Below, piece after piece: positions 45,184 to 57,100 of a DNA stretch of 64,000 bases. A model generated the notes under the pieces. That model was given only the letters and a program-made list of their open reading frames with translations. It searched no databases and had not been told where the DNA came from. Origin of the DNA: Limnomonas spitsbergensis (taxonomy: Eukaryota; Chlorophyta; Chlorophyceae; Chlamydomonadales). A program made the translations under genes and the position numbers. The DNA lies in NCBI GenBank assembly GCA_037349105.1, contig JAYJMM010000041.1, positions 9,050,501 to 9,114,500 of the forward strand, given 5' to 3'. Each line of letters begins with the position of its first letter. Position 1 is the stretch's first letter.

Positions 45184-48100
45184 ATGACAGACGTAGATCT
45201 AAACCCCGATAGGCACCAGCACCCTGACGCCCAACGGAGAAGTGGGCGTCTGAGGGGGCTGGAGCCGGGTGTAAACCTGATGGAGGCTAGCGATGAGCTG
45301 GCTGCAGAAGCATTGTTGGTGGCGGCGAAGCTGGCAGGGCCAGTGGAACCGCCCGCTGGAAACTGCAAAGTGCCAGAGCCGGGCCGCGCACCGCCAAGAG
45401 AGGCAGGGGCGCAGGCAGACGGCTCAGCGCTGGTGACGCGCAAAGGCATCGGCCGAGGGGGTCCAGTGCCCGCCGATTTCAGGGGCAGCCTGGAATTCGA
45501 GCAGTGGCAGACGCAGGCTGGAACACCAGAGCTGATCTTGGATCAAGCAACAGAGGTGTCCCAGAGCTGTGACACGCGGCAGAGCAGCGAGCCCAAGGCT
45601 ACGCCCCAGCAGAATCCGCCCAGGGTGGCCAGGGTTGCGCAACGGATCAGCGAACCCAGTCAGCCGGATCAAAGGGCCGAGGAAGCCGCAGCACCAAGAG
45701 AGGTTGCAGGCTGTGATAAAGCATGCCCAGACAAACAGCGAATGAAAGCAGAGGAAATGGAGGCCAGGAGTATGCCTGCAGGGGTCAAACACGAGGAAGC
45801 TGAGCCCCAGCCAGCAGCGGGCAGGCAGAGCTCGCAAGTCGGCAAGGAAAGGGAAAAGTCAGCTGTGCCGGTAGGAAATCCCTGGGCTGACCAAATATCC
45901 GAGGAAGAACTGTCAGATCCAGTTCAAGAAGAGAAGGGGCAGCAGTCTAAGACAGGACTGCGCCCAAGACAGCAGCTGCGACCGCGCAGGGTGCTGGTCA
46001 GAAGAGGAGCTGGATCCACAGTTTACGGGACGCCGCTGTCCAGGTTTCCGCCCAGTGTGGGCAGACCTGTGCAGAAATCCAAGGAGGGATCTAGCAGCCT
46101 GACACAGAGAGACGACAGCCACAAGGAAATCCGGCGAGGATTTTTTTACGATCCGTCAGGAGCGCAGGATACCAGCCCGAGTGAGCCAGAGCACCCCAGG
46201 GCTGGGGGAGCAGCGTGCGGCGAAAAGGAGTCAGAAGTACAGGTGCAGCCAATCGGTTGGACAGGAATTTTGCAGTGGGCAACGGATCTGTGGAAGCAAG
46301 TGTGCTCCAGGACGTTCCTGCATTTCCAGGACCAGGTCACAGCTATTGAGGAGTTCAAGGCCCATCATCTGCAGGGATGGGCAACAAAGGCCATGCTGGG
46401 TATCCCCCACACAGGGCAGGACAGGGCAACGCTGTTAGCCGCTCTTGGACAGGTGTCCAAGGGAAGGGCGGGACGCGAAGCAGCACTGGCTGTTAAGGCC
46501 TTCGCAGACGAGTGGTGCAATGAGGTAACAGGAAATCAAGTGGAACCTGGATCCGAGCCGGAAGAGGAGGAGGACCAGGCATGGGAAGGATTTGAAACAG
46601 CAGTGCAGCGACCGGAGGAGCTCAGGGAGGTGCAAAGGTGGCAGCAGCAGGCAAGAGCCGCGCCTACCCCGGCACTCAGGTCAGAGGCCTTCGAGGTCAG
46701 CAGCGAGCCAAGCCTTAGGGGGCGACCAAGGGGCAGGGATGCGCCCAGAGCCAGCAGTCCAGCCGCCAGCGAAAGGGCGGAGTTGACTAGCCGATCACTC
46801 GCCAGGATGGCAGAGCAAGGCACAGCAACACGTAGAGCAAGCAGGCAAGAGTCTTATGCGTTGCTACGCATAGTCGAGGACAAAGAGAACACATGCCAGG
46901 AAACCCAGGTGGATTACATCAAGGAATTCCTGAGGAACAGGCAGGCGGGCACGGCAGGTGGAGCCAGGAGAAATGAGCCTGCAGGCAGCGCACGGAGCAG
47001 TGGTCCAAGAATGCAGGAAGCCAGAGAGGAAACGCAGTCGGATTCCTATGCCAGGAATTACACAGGCGGGACGCAGCCAGGTTGGCAGAGCCAGGAGCCG
47101 CCCAGGGGGCAGGCATACAACAGAGAACAGCCAAACCGGCATAGCCAGGAGCAGCCCAGAGGACAGGCAAACGGCAGGGAACACCCAAGCCAGCATAGCC
47201 AGGAACCGCCCAGAGAGCAGGCAGATGGCAGGGAACAGCCAAGCCAGCAAAGCCAGGAGCAACCCAGGGGACCAGCGGAACACAGCAGAGGGGTGAGGCA
47301 TGAGCAAGACCAGGAGCTGCCCAGGGGACAGGCAGAGCCGGGCAGAGCGCAGTCTTGGAGGCCTGGCTCTGACAGCAGACCAGGCAGAGGCGAATCAGAA
47401 CGGCTGCCACCCGAGGGAAGTAGAAGCTCTGCAGGAAGGGCAGGCGGGCAGCCATCGCGAGAAGATCATGATCAGGAGGAGGATTATTACAGACACGACA
47501 GATACCGTTCAGGTCGCAGCCCATCGAGGGGCGGCGGTGGAGGATCTAGGTCACGGTCAGAGTCGGTTGATTCAGGACCAGGAGGAGTGGACAGACGCAG
47601 GCCAGGAGCCAGGCAGGAGTCCAGCGACCAGGAAATGAAGAGGCTCGAGAGGGAACAGGCAAGGGTGAACCTGCAGCTGCAGCAGCAAATGGTCCTGCAG
47701 CTGGCAGGGGTAGCCAAATTCACAAAAATTCCAGCCATCCAGGGCAACGTGCCAGTGTTGGATATGTCGCACCCAGGCGCGGTTGCAGCCAGGAAATATT
47801 GCCAAGCATGTGGATATTGGGGATCGCACAACAGGCTGGCACTGTCAGACGACCCGCCAGCGCTGGCTGTGGTGGCCGGAGAAATAGCTGGGTCGTGCCA
47901 GTCGCCATCAGCCATGACGATGTTGGTGAAATCACTGGTCAAGCTATGGGACAGCAAGCCGGCTAGCGTGGGGCCACTGATGGTAGCCATCAGGGCGGCG
48001 CCCCATGCAGGAGACAGGGCTGCCAGAGAAGCAGAAAGGATAAGGGGGATGTGGGTTGCCCCAGCAGAAGAGCAGTGTTGTGAAGCCTCGCTGCTAACCT

Positions 48101-51100
48101 TGTGGATCAAAGTGGTTCAAGCAGAGGTGGGAAAGCCAACCTCGGATGAGAGGACAGCCATTTCCAACCTCAGGCTAGGGGTGAAGACCACTCTCGACCC
48201 TGACGTCAAGCCAGAGGAGACGGTGGAAGCATTTGCTCACAGAGTGCTGTCGACAGCAGAGTTGCTGCAGATCTCAAGGGATGCAGTGGACCACTTTGGC
48301 AGGAGGCACTCAGTCTCGCATCTGTTCCATGATGGACTTCCAGCGCTCGCTAAGGCCAAACTGAGCAAGTTTGTTATGACCGTCCCAGGGTACCTCAGCA
48401 TGACAGACGAAGATCAGATTGCAGTACTCACACAGCAGGTGGTGCTGTGGGAAAAGTTTGCCCTGGAAATGGGGGACCTAGGAGGCGCAAGCCTCAAACA
48501 GATGGCCAGTGGGCCTAGCCAGGGGGAGGCGCAGTCCAACAGAACACGGAAGGAGAGAACAGGACAATGGGAGATGCGGACACGCCTTGACGGGGCAGGG
48601 AACCCCGCAGGTGCAGCAGCTGCCCAGCAACAGCGGAGTGACAAACCCAGAGGAGTTACCTGGGCAGATCAATCAGGAGCACCAAATTACAGCGCAGAAG
48701 GCGCTGCAGGGGCAGTCAAGGCATGCTACCAGTGTGGTAGCACGGCGCACCTGGCCAGGGATTGCAGGGCGCCCAGACCCAGGGATGAGCGCAGGCCGAC
48801 GCCACTTGCTGCTGACATTACAGCTGGGCAGTCCAGGCCGCAGCAGCAGCAGTACCCGCTCCCACCAAGGCCGCAGCAGAGTCAGCCTGCAGGCAGACCG
48901 TACGAGCGGAATCAGAACAACAGGCAGTACCAACGGCCAGGGCCTGGCCAGGGGGGTCAGGCTCAGCAGGCAGCACACGTGTCTCACCTAAGCAGCCCAA
49001 CGGGGCAAGCCGAGCCAGAGGGCTGGCAACAGACTATGGCAGAGATGCTCAGCGAGTCCGTAGCACTCATGACGCAGGTTGGGCTAGTGCCCAAATCCGC
49101 AGGATTCAAGCAGGCGGCTCACAACGCTCGTCCTAGGTCATTCTTGCCAGAACCCTGTCCAGAGGAGGAACCTGAGCAAAGGCTCGTGGAACCTGCCTCC
49201 AGGAAGGGAGCAAAGAGACTGGTTTTGAGCAAATTAGCTGACGATATGTCTGACATCCGACTGCAGGTGTTCAAGTTGAACGAGAGGCTGACGGCGCTGT
49301 CATTCACCACTATGCCCATGGGTTCAGAAGACCACAGGGGTAAGGCCAGTAAGGGCAGGCAGGAAAGCAGGGTGGTCACAGCTGCACCAAGGCTGCAGTA
49401 TTTTAAGAACGACAGAAGCAACCTGGAGCAATGTGTGGGCCTTATGGTCAAAGGAAAGGTCCTGGTGGCACAGAAGGCCCTCATGGACTCAGCGTGCTCC
49501 TGTCATGTGATCACAGTCAACATTGCAGAACAGTTAGTCGCCATGGGGGCAGAGCTGATCAGGACGGATGAGAAGATCCGCACGACAGACAATGCAGGGG
49601 CAGATCTGTATGGGGTGCTGTTCATTTACGTGGTGTACGGATATGGAGGGCCCAATGCTATTATGGAACCCACGGTGGTCAGGGTCGTAAAAACACCGCC
49701 CGATGCATACGAACACTTGGTGGGGAACCCGGAGTTTCTCAAGTACAATGGGGTTTTAGAGGCAGCAGGAAGGCTGACATTACGCCCCAGAGATGGCCCC
49801 CAGACAGTCCGAAGGGTCAGGGACCTGACGCTGCCGTTGGTCCTAGCATCCCCAGCAGGAGGGTACCAGGCAGCAGCAGTAGCATGGGCAGGAATCCGGT
49901 GTGGATTTGCAGAACGCGAAAGGTGGCCCGCGGCCAGGGTAGAGGAAGAACACGAGCCGCTCTTACAGCACGCCATGGCCACACACGCAGGTGCCGCCAT
50001 GAGGGCTGACCAGAAGGTGGGACAGAGTCGCGGAACAGCCGCAGGTGCAGGCAGAAGCACCGCAGATGCGAGCAGGAGCAGCCGTGAGGATCCGCAGGAG
50101 ACTGTGTCCAGGCCGCGCCAGTGCGGGCAAACGCAGGCTGCAGGGCCCAGGGAGGGCAAGGTGAATGCCAAGGCCGCTGCGTCACTGCCGGGCCAGGCAG
50201 CAGCACAGGCAGTGGCCGCTGCTGAGTTAGCAATGGCACGCAAGGCAGAGTCAAGGCCGGAATACGAAAAGGAGGTCATTCGGAGATGTGTGGAGGCAAG
50301 CCTGCGCTACCCATGCGTCTTGTGCGGAGAACCTGGCCAGCACTCTACAGAGAAGTGTGAGCAGAGGATCCAGGAGATACTGCAGAGGCCTGAGGCAGGC
50401 CCCGCAGCCCAAGGAACATCGCCAGGGGCCAAAGGGCGAGTAGGCTTTGGAGGAGCCGCAGCAGCAAGAGCTGCGTCAGCAGGACCCAGCAGGCACTCGG
50501 AGGTGCAGGTGCCTGGCAAAGGCGAGAGGGCCGGTGCGGCTGATGGGGGCGTTATGGACGTCGCCCCGGCAGCAGCAGAAGGGAAGCAAGGGATCACAGC
50601 AAACCGTGAACAGGAGGAGCCTGTCGGCAGAGATGAGGGGGAAGTATCAGAGGAATCAGAGGAGGAAGAAGTCCAGGATCGAAGGACCCCGAAGTACATG
50701 CAGGTGCTGAGGCTGCAGCAACAAGTAGAGTTACTGCAGCACGACGTCAAGGCAAGGGAAGAGCTGCTGTACCGCCAGGCGGCTGCAACAATTGAATACC
50801 TGAGGTTGCAGCAGGTCAGGTGGACAGGCCTCCATGACACCAATATACGGCTCACGGAGGTACAACGGCAATACATCTTGCGTGCAGACCAGCTGCGAGC
50901 GCTGTACGACAACCTGGGGAGCCAGCAGACCGGAGAGCAGCTGCAGGCCGCCATCCCAGGTGACCCGGCGCTGGCAGAGCATATGGCAGCCATGTTTCAA
51001 TCCGCAAAGGAGTTAGCGGAGGAGGACGAGAACCTGAGCCAGGAGAAGCTGCAGGACCAGGAGCAGCAAGCCACTGGTCAGCAAGAACCAGGGGGCAGTG

Positions 51101-54100
51101 GCGGGGCCAGGCAGGCCAGCGGGGAAACGCGAGTGCGGCACAGGGGAGCAACCCCAGATGACGCCGGGCATACAGTAGCCAGGGAGCGCAGCAGGAGCGC
51201 GCAGAGGGCTCGAAGCGCAGAACGCCGCGGGGCGGTGCCTACACCAGAGGCGCGAACCCAGCGGCCAGACCGCGATGATAGCTTCGACAGGCCCAGCAGC
51301 AGGAGGCAGCAGTCACCCAGCGGGAATCGTGGGAGCCAGCCCAGGGGCAGGTCGCAAGAGCGAGGCACGGGTAGCCACGCCAGGCCATACCAGCTTGAAC
51401 AGAGAATGCAGGATAGAGGGGGAACCTCCAACCAGAGCCCGCCGGGCAGGGCCCAGGCAGGACGCAGCGTGATGGGGGGACAAAGGAATGTCCTCGGACC
51501 CCGCGACGGGGGGGTGTGCTTCAACTGTCAAAAGCCAGGGCACTTCGCTAGCGCGTGCCCAGAGCAGGGAGAGGCCTCGCAGCCTGGCGACAGCAGCCGG
51601 TTTGACCGGTCACGGGCAGCAGGAGGCCCGGAAAGGGGCTGGGGAGTCAGAGGACCAGGCAGGAGCCAGGAGGCGTCAGAAGATAGCATGAGGCGAGCTT
51701 ACGAGGCCGCCACAGGGGTCTCCTTTGAAGAGTGGAAAAGGCAGCAGGAGACAGCTGGACCGAGTGAGCTGCCAGGCCCGCCAGGACGGCCGGGCCCAGC
51801 GGGGCAGTCTTACAACTCCAGGTGGGTCAGCCAGGAGAGGCACACGTGCATGATGTCGGTCCATGAAGGGTTGGGGCAGAACGCAGCAGCTCGGGGTGTG
51901 AGCTACCAGGCCGCAGCAATGCCGGTAACATTCCAGGTGGTGCCAGAGGGGCAGGTGGCCCAGCAAAGGCACCACTGGCAGATGGTGGTAGAGGCCCTAG
52001 CCATGAATCACTATGGTACACGACCTGCAGGATCAGCCAGGTCTATGGCACATGCCGTGGAGTTTCTCAGGAACCTCCAGCAAAGGGGATGCCCGGCCCC
52101 ATGTGAGGGATGGCCTGGCATTCTCCAGCAGTTTCTCGACAAAGAATGGGACATCTACAATGCCCAGATGGATGAGTTTGAGAGGATAGAGCAAGAGGCA
52201 GGACCCCAGCACAGGGCAGACGGGTGGGAAACCAGTTCCAGTGAGGCCGGCACCAGCGACTCAGAGGAAGGCCATGAGCCTCAAGCACCTGTGGCAGTAC
52301 ATGAGGAAGAAGCTGCCATGCCCTGCCCAGGTACCCCGGAGGGCAACGCGGACACAGGCGTCGGGGTAGCGGTAGCAGCCGCCGGGACCCGGAATGGGCT
52401 CAGCAGGCAGGATCACCACCCAGGGGCCAAGGGGGCGGCAGCTATGAGTTCAGAGGACACTACGGTGGGGGCCGTTAGGACCCATCACAGTACAACCTCG
52501 CGGTCCAGCGCAGCCAGATGGGAGGAAGAGGACAGAGGGCTGCAGAGCAGCCGCAGCAGGGGCGAGAGGCCCGCTGCAGGGAATGAGGATTCCCAGTTCA
52601 CCCAGGCCGGTACAGGGCACCGGGGCCGGTCGGGCAGCAGAGGGCGGGCTCGCCCTGCGCCAGACCTGCCGAGATTGCCAGAGAGCAGGTGCTTCGTACA
52701 ATGGTACCGCCTGGGGGAAGAAATGCCAGAGGCATCGTCTTCAGAAGCTATGATCACTCTGCCAGCGCAGTCCAAGGATGGGCTGTGTAGGTTGCAGAAC
52801 CATAGGCTCCTGGAGGACAGGTCACACACGTGCGTCAACATAGCGGCAGCCATGCAGGCAGTGGCCAGACTGATCTTTCCATGGGACGCGGTGACAGCAG
52901 TCCTGCTGGGTGCAGCACTCAAGGGGTTCATCCAGCCCAGCACAAGGATGGAGGTTTATATGCAGAGGGGATGGTCACAGCACCCCATCTACGCATACTG
53001 CGTCAGCGAAATGGTGGAGCTAGCCGTCAAAGAAGGCATCACAGCAGTAGCCGCAGCCGACAGGGCGCACCCAGACGTGCCGGATAGCGCGCGCACCGAG
53101 GGGGCGTGGCAGGGTGCACAGCCCGGGTTCATGCGCACGCCATGGGCAGAAAACTGCGTCCACCAGTTGATGGAGCAGCCCGCCCTCAGAGACCGCGCCT
53201 TCTATGTGCCAGTGCAGGCCTTAAGAGAGCACGGATGGGGCGACAGGCCTGAGGATGGAGCCCACAGCGGGGCAGGGCTGTGCCATGCCGATCGGCCACG
53301 GCGGTGTGAGGCTACAGTTGAGGCATCGGTCACCATCCCCAGGATGGTCGCAGGGCAAGCTGTACCATGGGGAATGGACCCTGGGGAGGCCAGGGCGGCC
53401 ATCCCAGTTCAGCAGCTGGTAACTTACTACTACGAGGAGCTGGAAGAGGGAGAGATGCCTGCGTCAGCAGCATGGATCCACATGCATGCGTCGAGGGACG
53501 ATATGCCAGTCTTCCTGTTCGCCAGGTGCGAAGGGAACGTGGCGATCACCAGGTGTGCATCAGTCGACGAGGCAGAATTTCACGCGCACACGCACGCCAG
53601 GGGAGCAGACCCAGCAACATGGGCAGTCATGCTCATGGCGTTGCAACGGGTCCTGCTCCCAGGACAGCTGTCAGCAGCCATGCGGCACGTCTGGGGCGTG
53701 GATGATCAGTGGGCGCCGCTGGAAATGACAGACTGCCCCACATGGCCATACGGGGCCCAGAGGTCGCCAGCGGATGGACCCATGTGGGAAGACGAGGAGG
53801 AGTTCGCGCGCTCGCCGTTCGCAGTGGAACGGTTAGAAGCGTGCGTGCACCAGTGGGTACGCTGGGAGAGGAAAGCGTGGCACGACAACAGAGCCAGCAG
53901 CGTGGGCCCGTATTGGCAGGCAAACGGCATGACAGTACAGCTGTGGAGGCAGGCGCACCCGGCAGGGGTGCGCACTCTGCACCCCCTGTTCAGAGGAGCA
54001 GGGGCGGATACCTACATGGAGGAGCTGGAGGAGCTGAGGACTCAGCCCGTACCGGGGCGCTGGATGGTGGGCAGATGGGGTTCCCACCATTGGGACCCCG

Positions 54101-57100
54101 CTTCCATCACTGACGGGCCAATCCAGGACACATACCAGGAGCCAACAGAGCAGGGCCATGTCGCCTTCGTCACCACTCTCGGGGCAACAGCATCCTCTTG
54201 GGAGGGGCTGGAACCCATGGAGGACATGGAGGTGTCAGCCCTGGAGGCTGCAACCGGGGATTGGGCGGAGACCCAGACGGTCCCGGACATTGCCAGCCAT
54301 GAGGACGGAGGGCTGCTGGAAGAGAAGAATGAAGACCCTTCAGAAGGGCCACCATCACTGGTGCAGGATTCAGAATCGGAGGATGAGTGGGGCGCTGACA
54401 GAAGCCCGTGCCCAGCAAGGATCAGCCTCACAAGAGCTGATACCGGGGATGCAGATGGGATGGAAGAGCCAGCCAGCGCAGGCCCTGGACCAGGGAGTCC
54501 GGTGTGGGGCCGCGTGGAGGACTTGGTACAACTACGCCAGGAATGGATGCGCGAGGTTGCTCAGGAGCAAGCAGCCATGGAAGAGCGCAGAACCAGGAGA
54601 GCCGAGATAGAACGCAGCAGCAAGGCCGCGCTAGAGGAGACGGCACACAAGGTCACAGCAGGGGTGAGCCCGCAGCAGGCAGCAGACCAGTACGCTGGCG
54701 AGCCCAAGGGGGCAGCAGCAGGCCAGGCGAACAGCAGGAGCCCAGGGGACGTACAGATCAGCCCGCCAGCACAGGCAGCAGCGAGGGAGCCTTGGGGCGA
54801 CCCAGCAGCATACAGCGCGGAACGCTGGGTGGCAGTGCTCAGACACTTCGTGGATGAGCTAGACGTGCTAAGAAGGCAGGAGATGGGGCAGCAAGAGGCA
54901 AGCCAGGAGGCTAGCCTAGTTTTCCGGCTCAGAATGCTGCCACAGCCCGACCCGAACCCCAGGATGGGAGGTTACAGCAGGGCGGTCAGGGAGCTACAGG
55001 AGGAGCTGACAGAGAGAATATCAGCCCTCAACAGGATGGGGGCAAAAGGAGGGGACACCCAACAGCCGTCGGAAAGCCGCAGCAGCCAGGCGAGCACCAG
55101 CAGGGGGGAGGCCCTTGCAAGGATGGCTGCCGGCGCTCGGGCAAACTCGCGACAGGGCTGTGGGCCTGAGGAGCCCGCGGATGACGGCAGCAACACTGTG
55201 CAGCGCGCCATTCACAGGCAGGAGCGGACGGCACATGGCAGCACAGGTCAGATACCAAGAGCAGGGCCAGAAAGGGCTGGTGCGGCTTGGGCTGATGCTG
55301 CCGAGTTGCGGGGGAAAAAGTCCAAAAAGGCTAGGCGGCGCGCGGGAAAGGCGCAGAGGGCAGCCGAGGACAGGAACCGTGGCAGCAGACCAGGAAGGGA
55401 CTGCCCAGTCCTGCCACTCAGGATCAGCCAAGTGGATCTGGAGATCACATGGGCCATTGGACAGCAGAGGCCGGCGCAGAGCGCAGAGCCAGGCGCACAG
55501 CCCGCAGAACACCTACCGCAGAAACCCGCGAGGCAGATACCAGCTTGCAGAGGACTTCTCACCTGTACAGCATTCAAGGGGATCCTTACGGGGGCGCTCC
55601 AGCTGATACTGGTGTGGCTCCTGCTGTCGGTGTGTGTGCCAGGGGCGCGAGCCACCGGGCAGGGCGTGCGAGGAGGAGGATTTACGGCAGGCCAAGGGGC
55701 TTTTGTGTCTGGACAAGAGGCAGCAGCAAAGCTGTCGTCTGGATGGTTGCGCCCACCAGCAGTCATTCCCATGGGGAGTGCCAGCCGGAGGGGTGCCTGC
55801 AGCCAGCAGGAGAGCTGGCAAAGTGGCAACGACACTGGCAGGGAAGAGCCGCCCGCGGAGGACGACCCGCAGGCGGCTGAGATGATCGACATGTTCCAGC
55901 CGGGAGGAGTCGTGGAGCCGCCCGCGGAGTACGTCAAAACCAAGGAGGGGTGGTTGCTGGGCCAGCACCCCGACTTCACTGCGGCACAGCAGGAGAGCCT
56001 GGAGCAAAGCCTCAGGGATCGCCAAGGAGCGTTCGCTTACTCCATGGAGGATCTGCCTGGCTACTGCGGCACGCAGGGCCTGGACACAGCTTGTCTGTCG
56101 GGTGGGGCAGTGCGGGCCATGGAGACCAAGGGAGTCGTCCTTTTCGAGCCCTTTGGAGGTATGTGTTCAGGGTTGGAGATGGTGCTCAGGGCGGGTATCC
56201 CAGTGGTTCAGTACCTGTATGCGGATATCAGTGAGGAAGTCAGAGAGATCGCAGGGGGGCGCCTGGTGCAGTTGCACAGGAGATACCCCCAGTTGTTTCC
56301 GGTCAAAGCGTTTGATAAGGCGTTCAGAGCGTTGCCCCAGGATGTGTATGCCATTACGGCAAAGCACCTCCAGGAGGCGGGCGCCCAGGAGGGGCGTCAG
56401 TGGTTCATGGTAGCAGGCTGGGAGTGCCAGGACCTGTCATCAGCAGGCAAGGGGCGTGGGCTCGAGGGAGAGAGAAGCAAGTCTTTCTTCCCGTTAGTCA
56501 AGCTGTTGGGTACACTACAGTTCCTGCAGGGGCCTAGGCCGCCAGCGTACCTGATTGAGAATGTGGCAATGCAGTTGAATCAGAAGAGTGTGAAGGCCAG
56601 TGTTGAGGCTTTTCAGGAGGTGTGCCGGATTCTGGGAACACCGGCGCTGTTTGACGCAGCGCAGGTGGGATCTTACGCCCACCGCACCCGCAACTATTGG
56701 GGGAATATTGCCCCAGCAGCAGATATTGAATTTGTGATTCGTGCGTCGACCAGACCCCACGGGGGGATTGTAGACGACATTCTGGACAAGGGCAGCAAGG
56801 CCCAAGTAGTATCATGTCCGGACAATGGGGGGTACCGCATCAATGTAACTGGGCAGCCCAGGAAAGTGCTGCCGTGTTTGATGGCCACGCCCTCATCATA
56901 TGCTTCCAGGAACGGGCAAAATGGGATGGTGTACAGGCCCATGGGGGACTTGCAGGAGCCCAATGCAAACGAGCGTGAGCGCGCCATGGGGTACGCTGTA
57001 GGATCCACATTGCCGCGCCCGGACTTCCCAGAGGCAGCCAGAAGGGCAGCCTTGGGTAGGGGCATGGATTCATGGGCACTAAGTGCGTGGCTCAGTGTGG

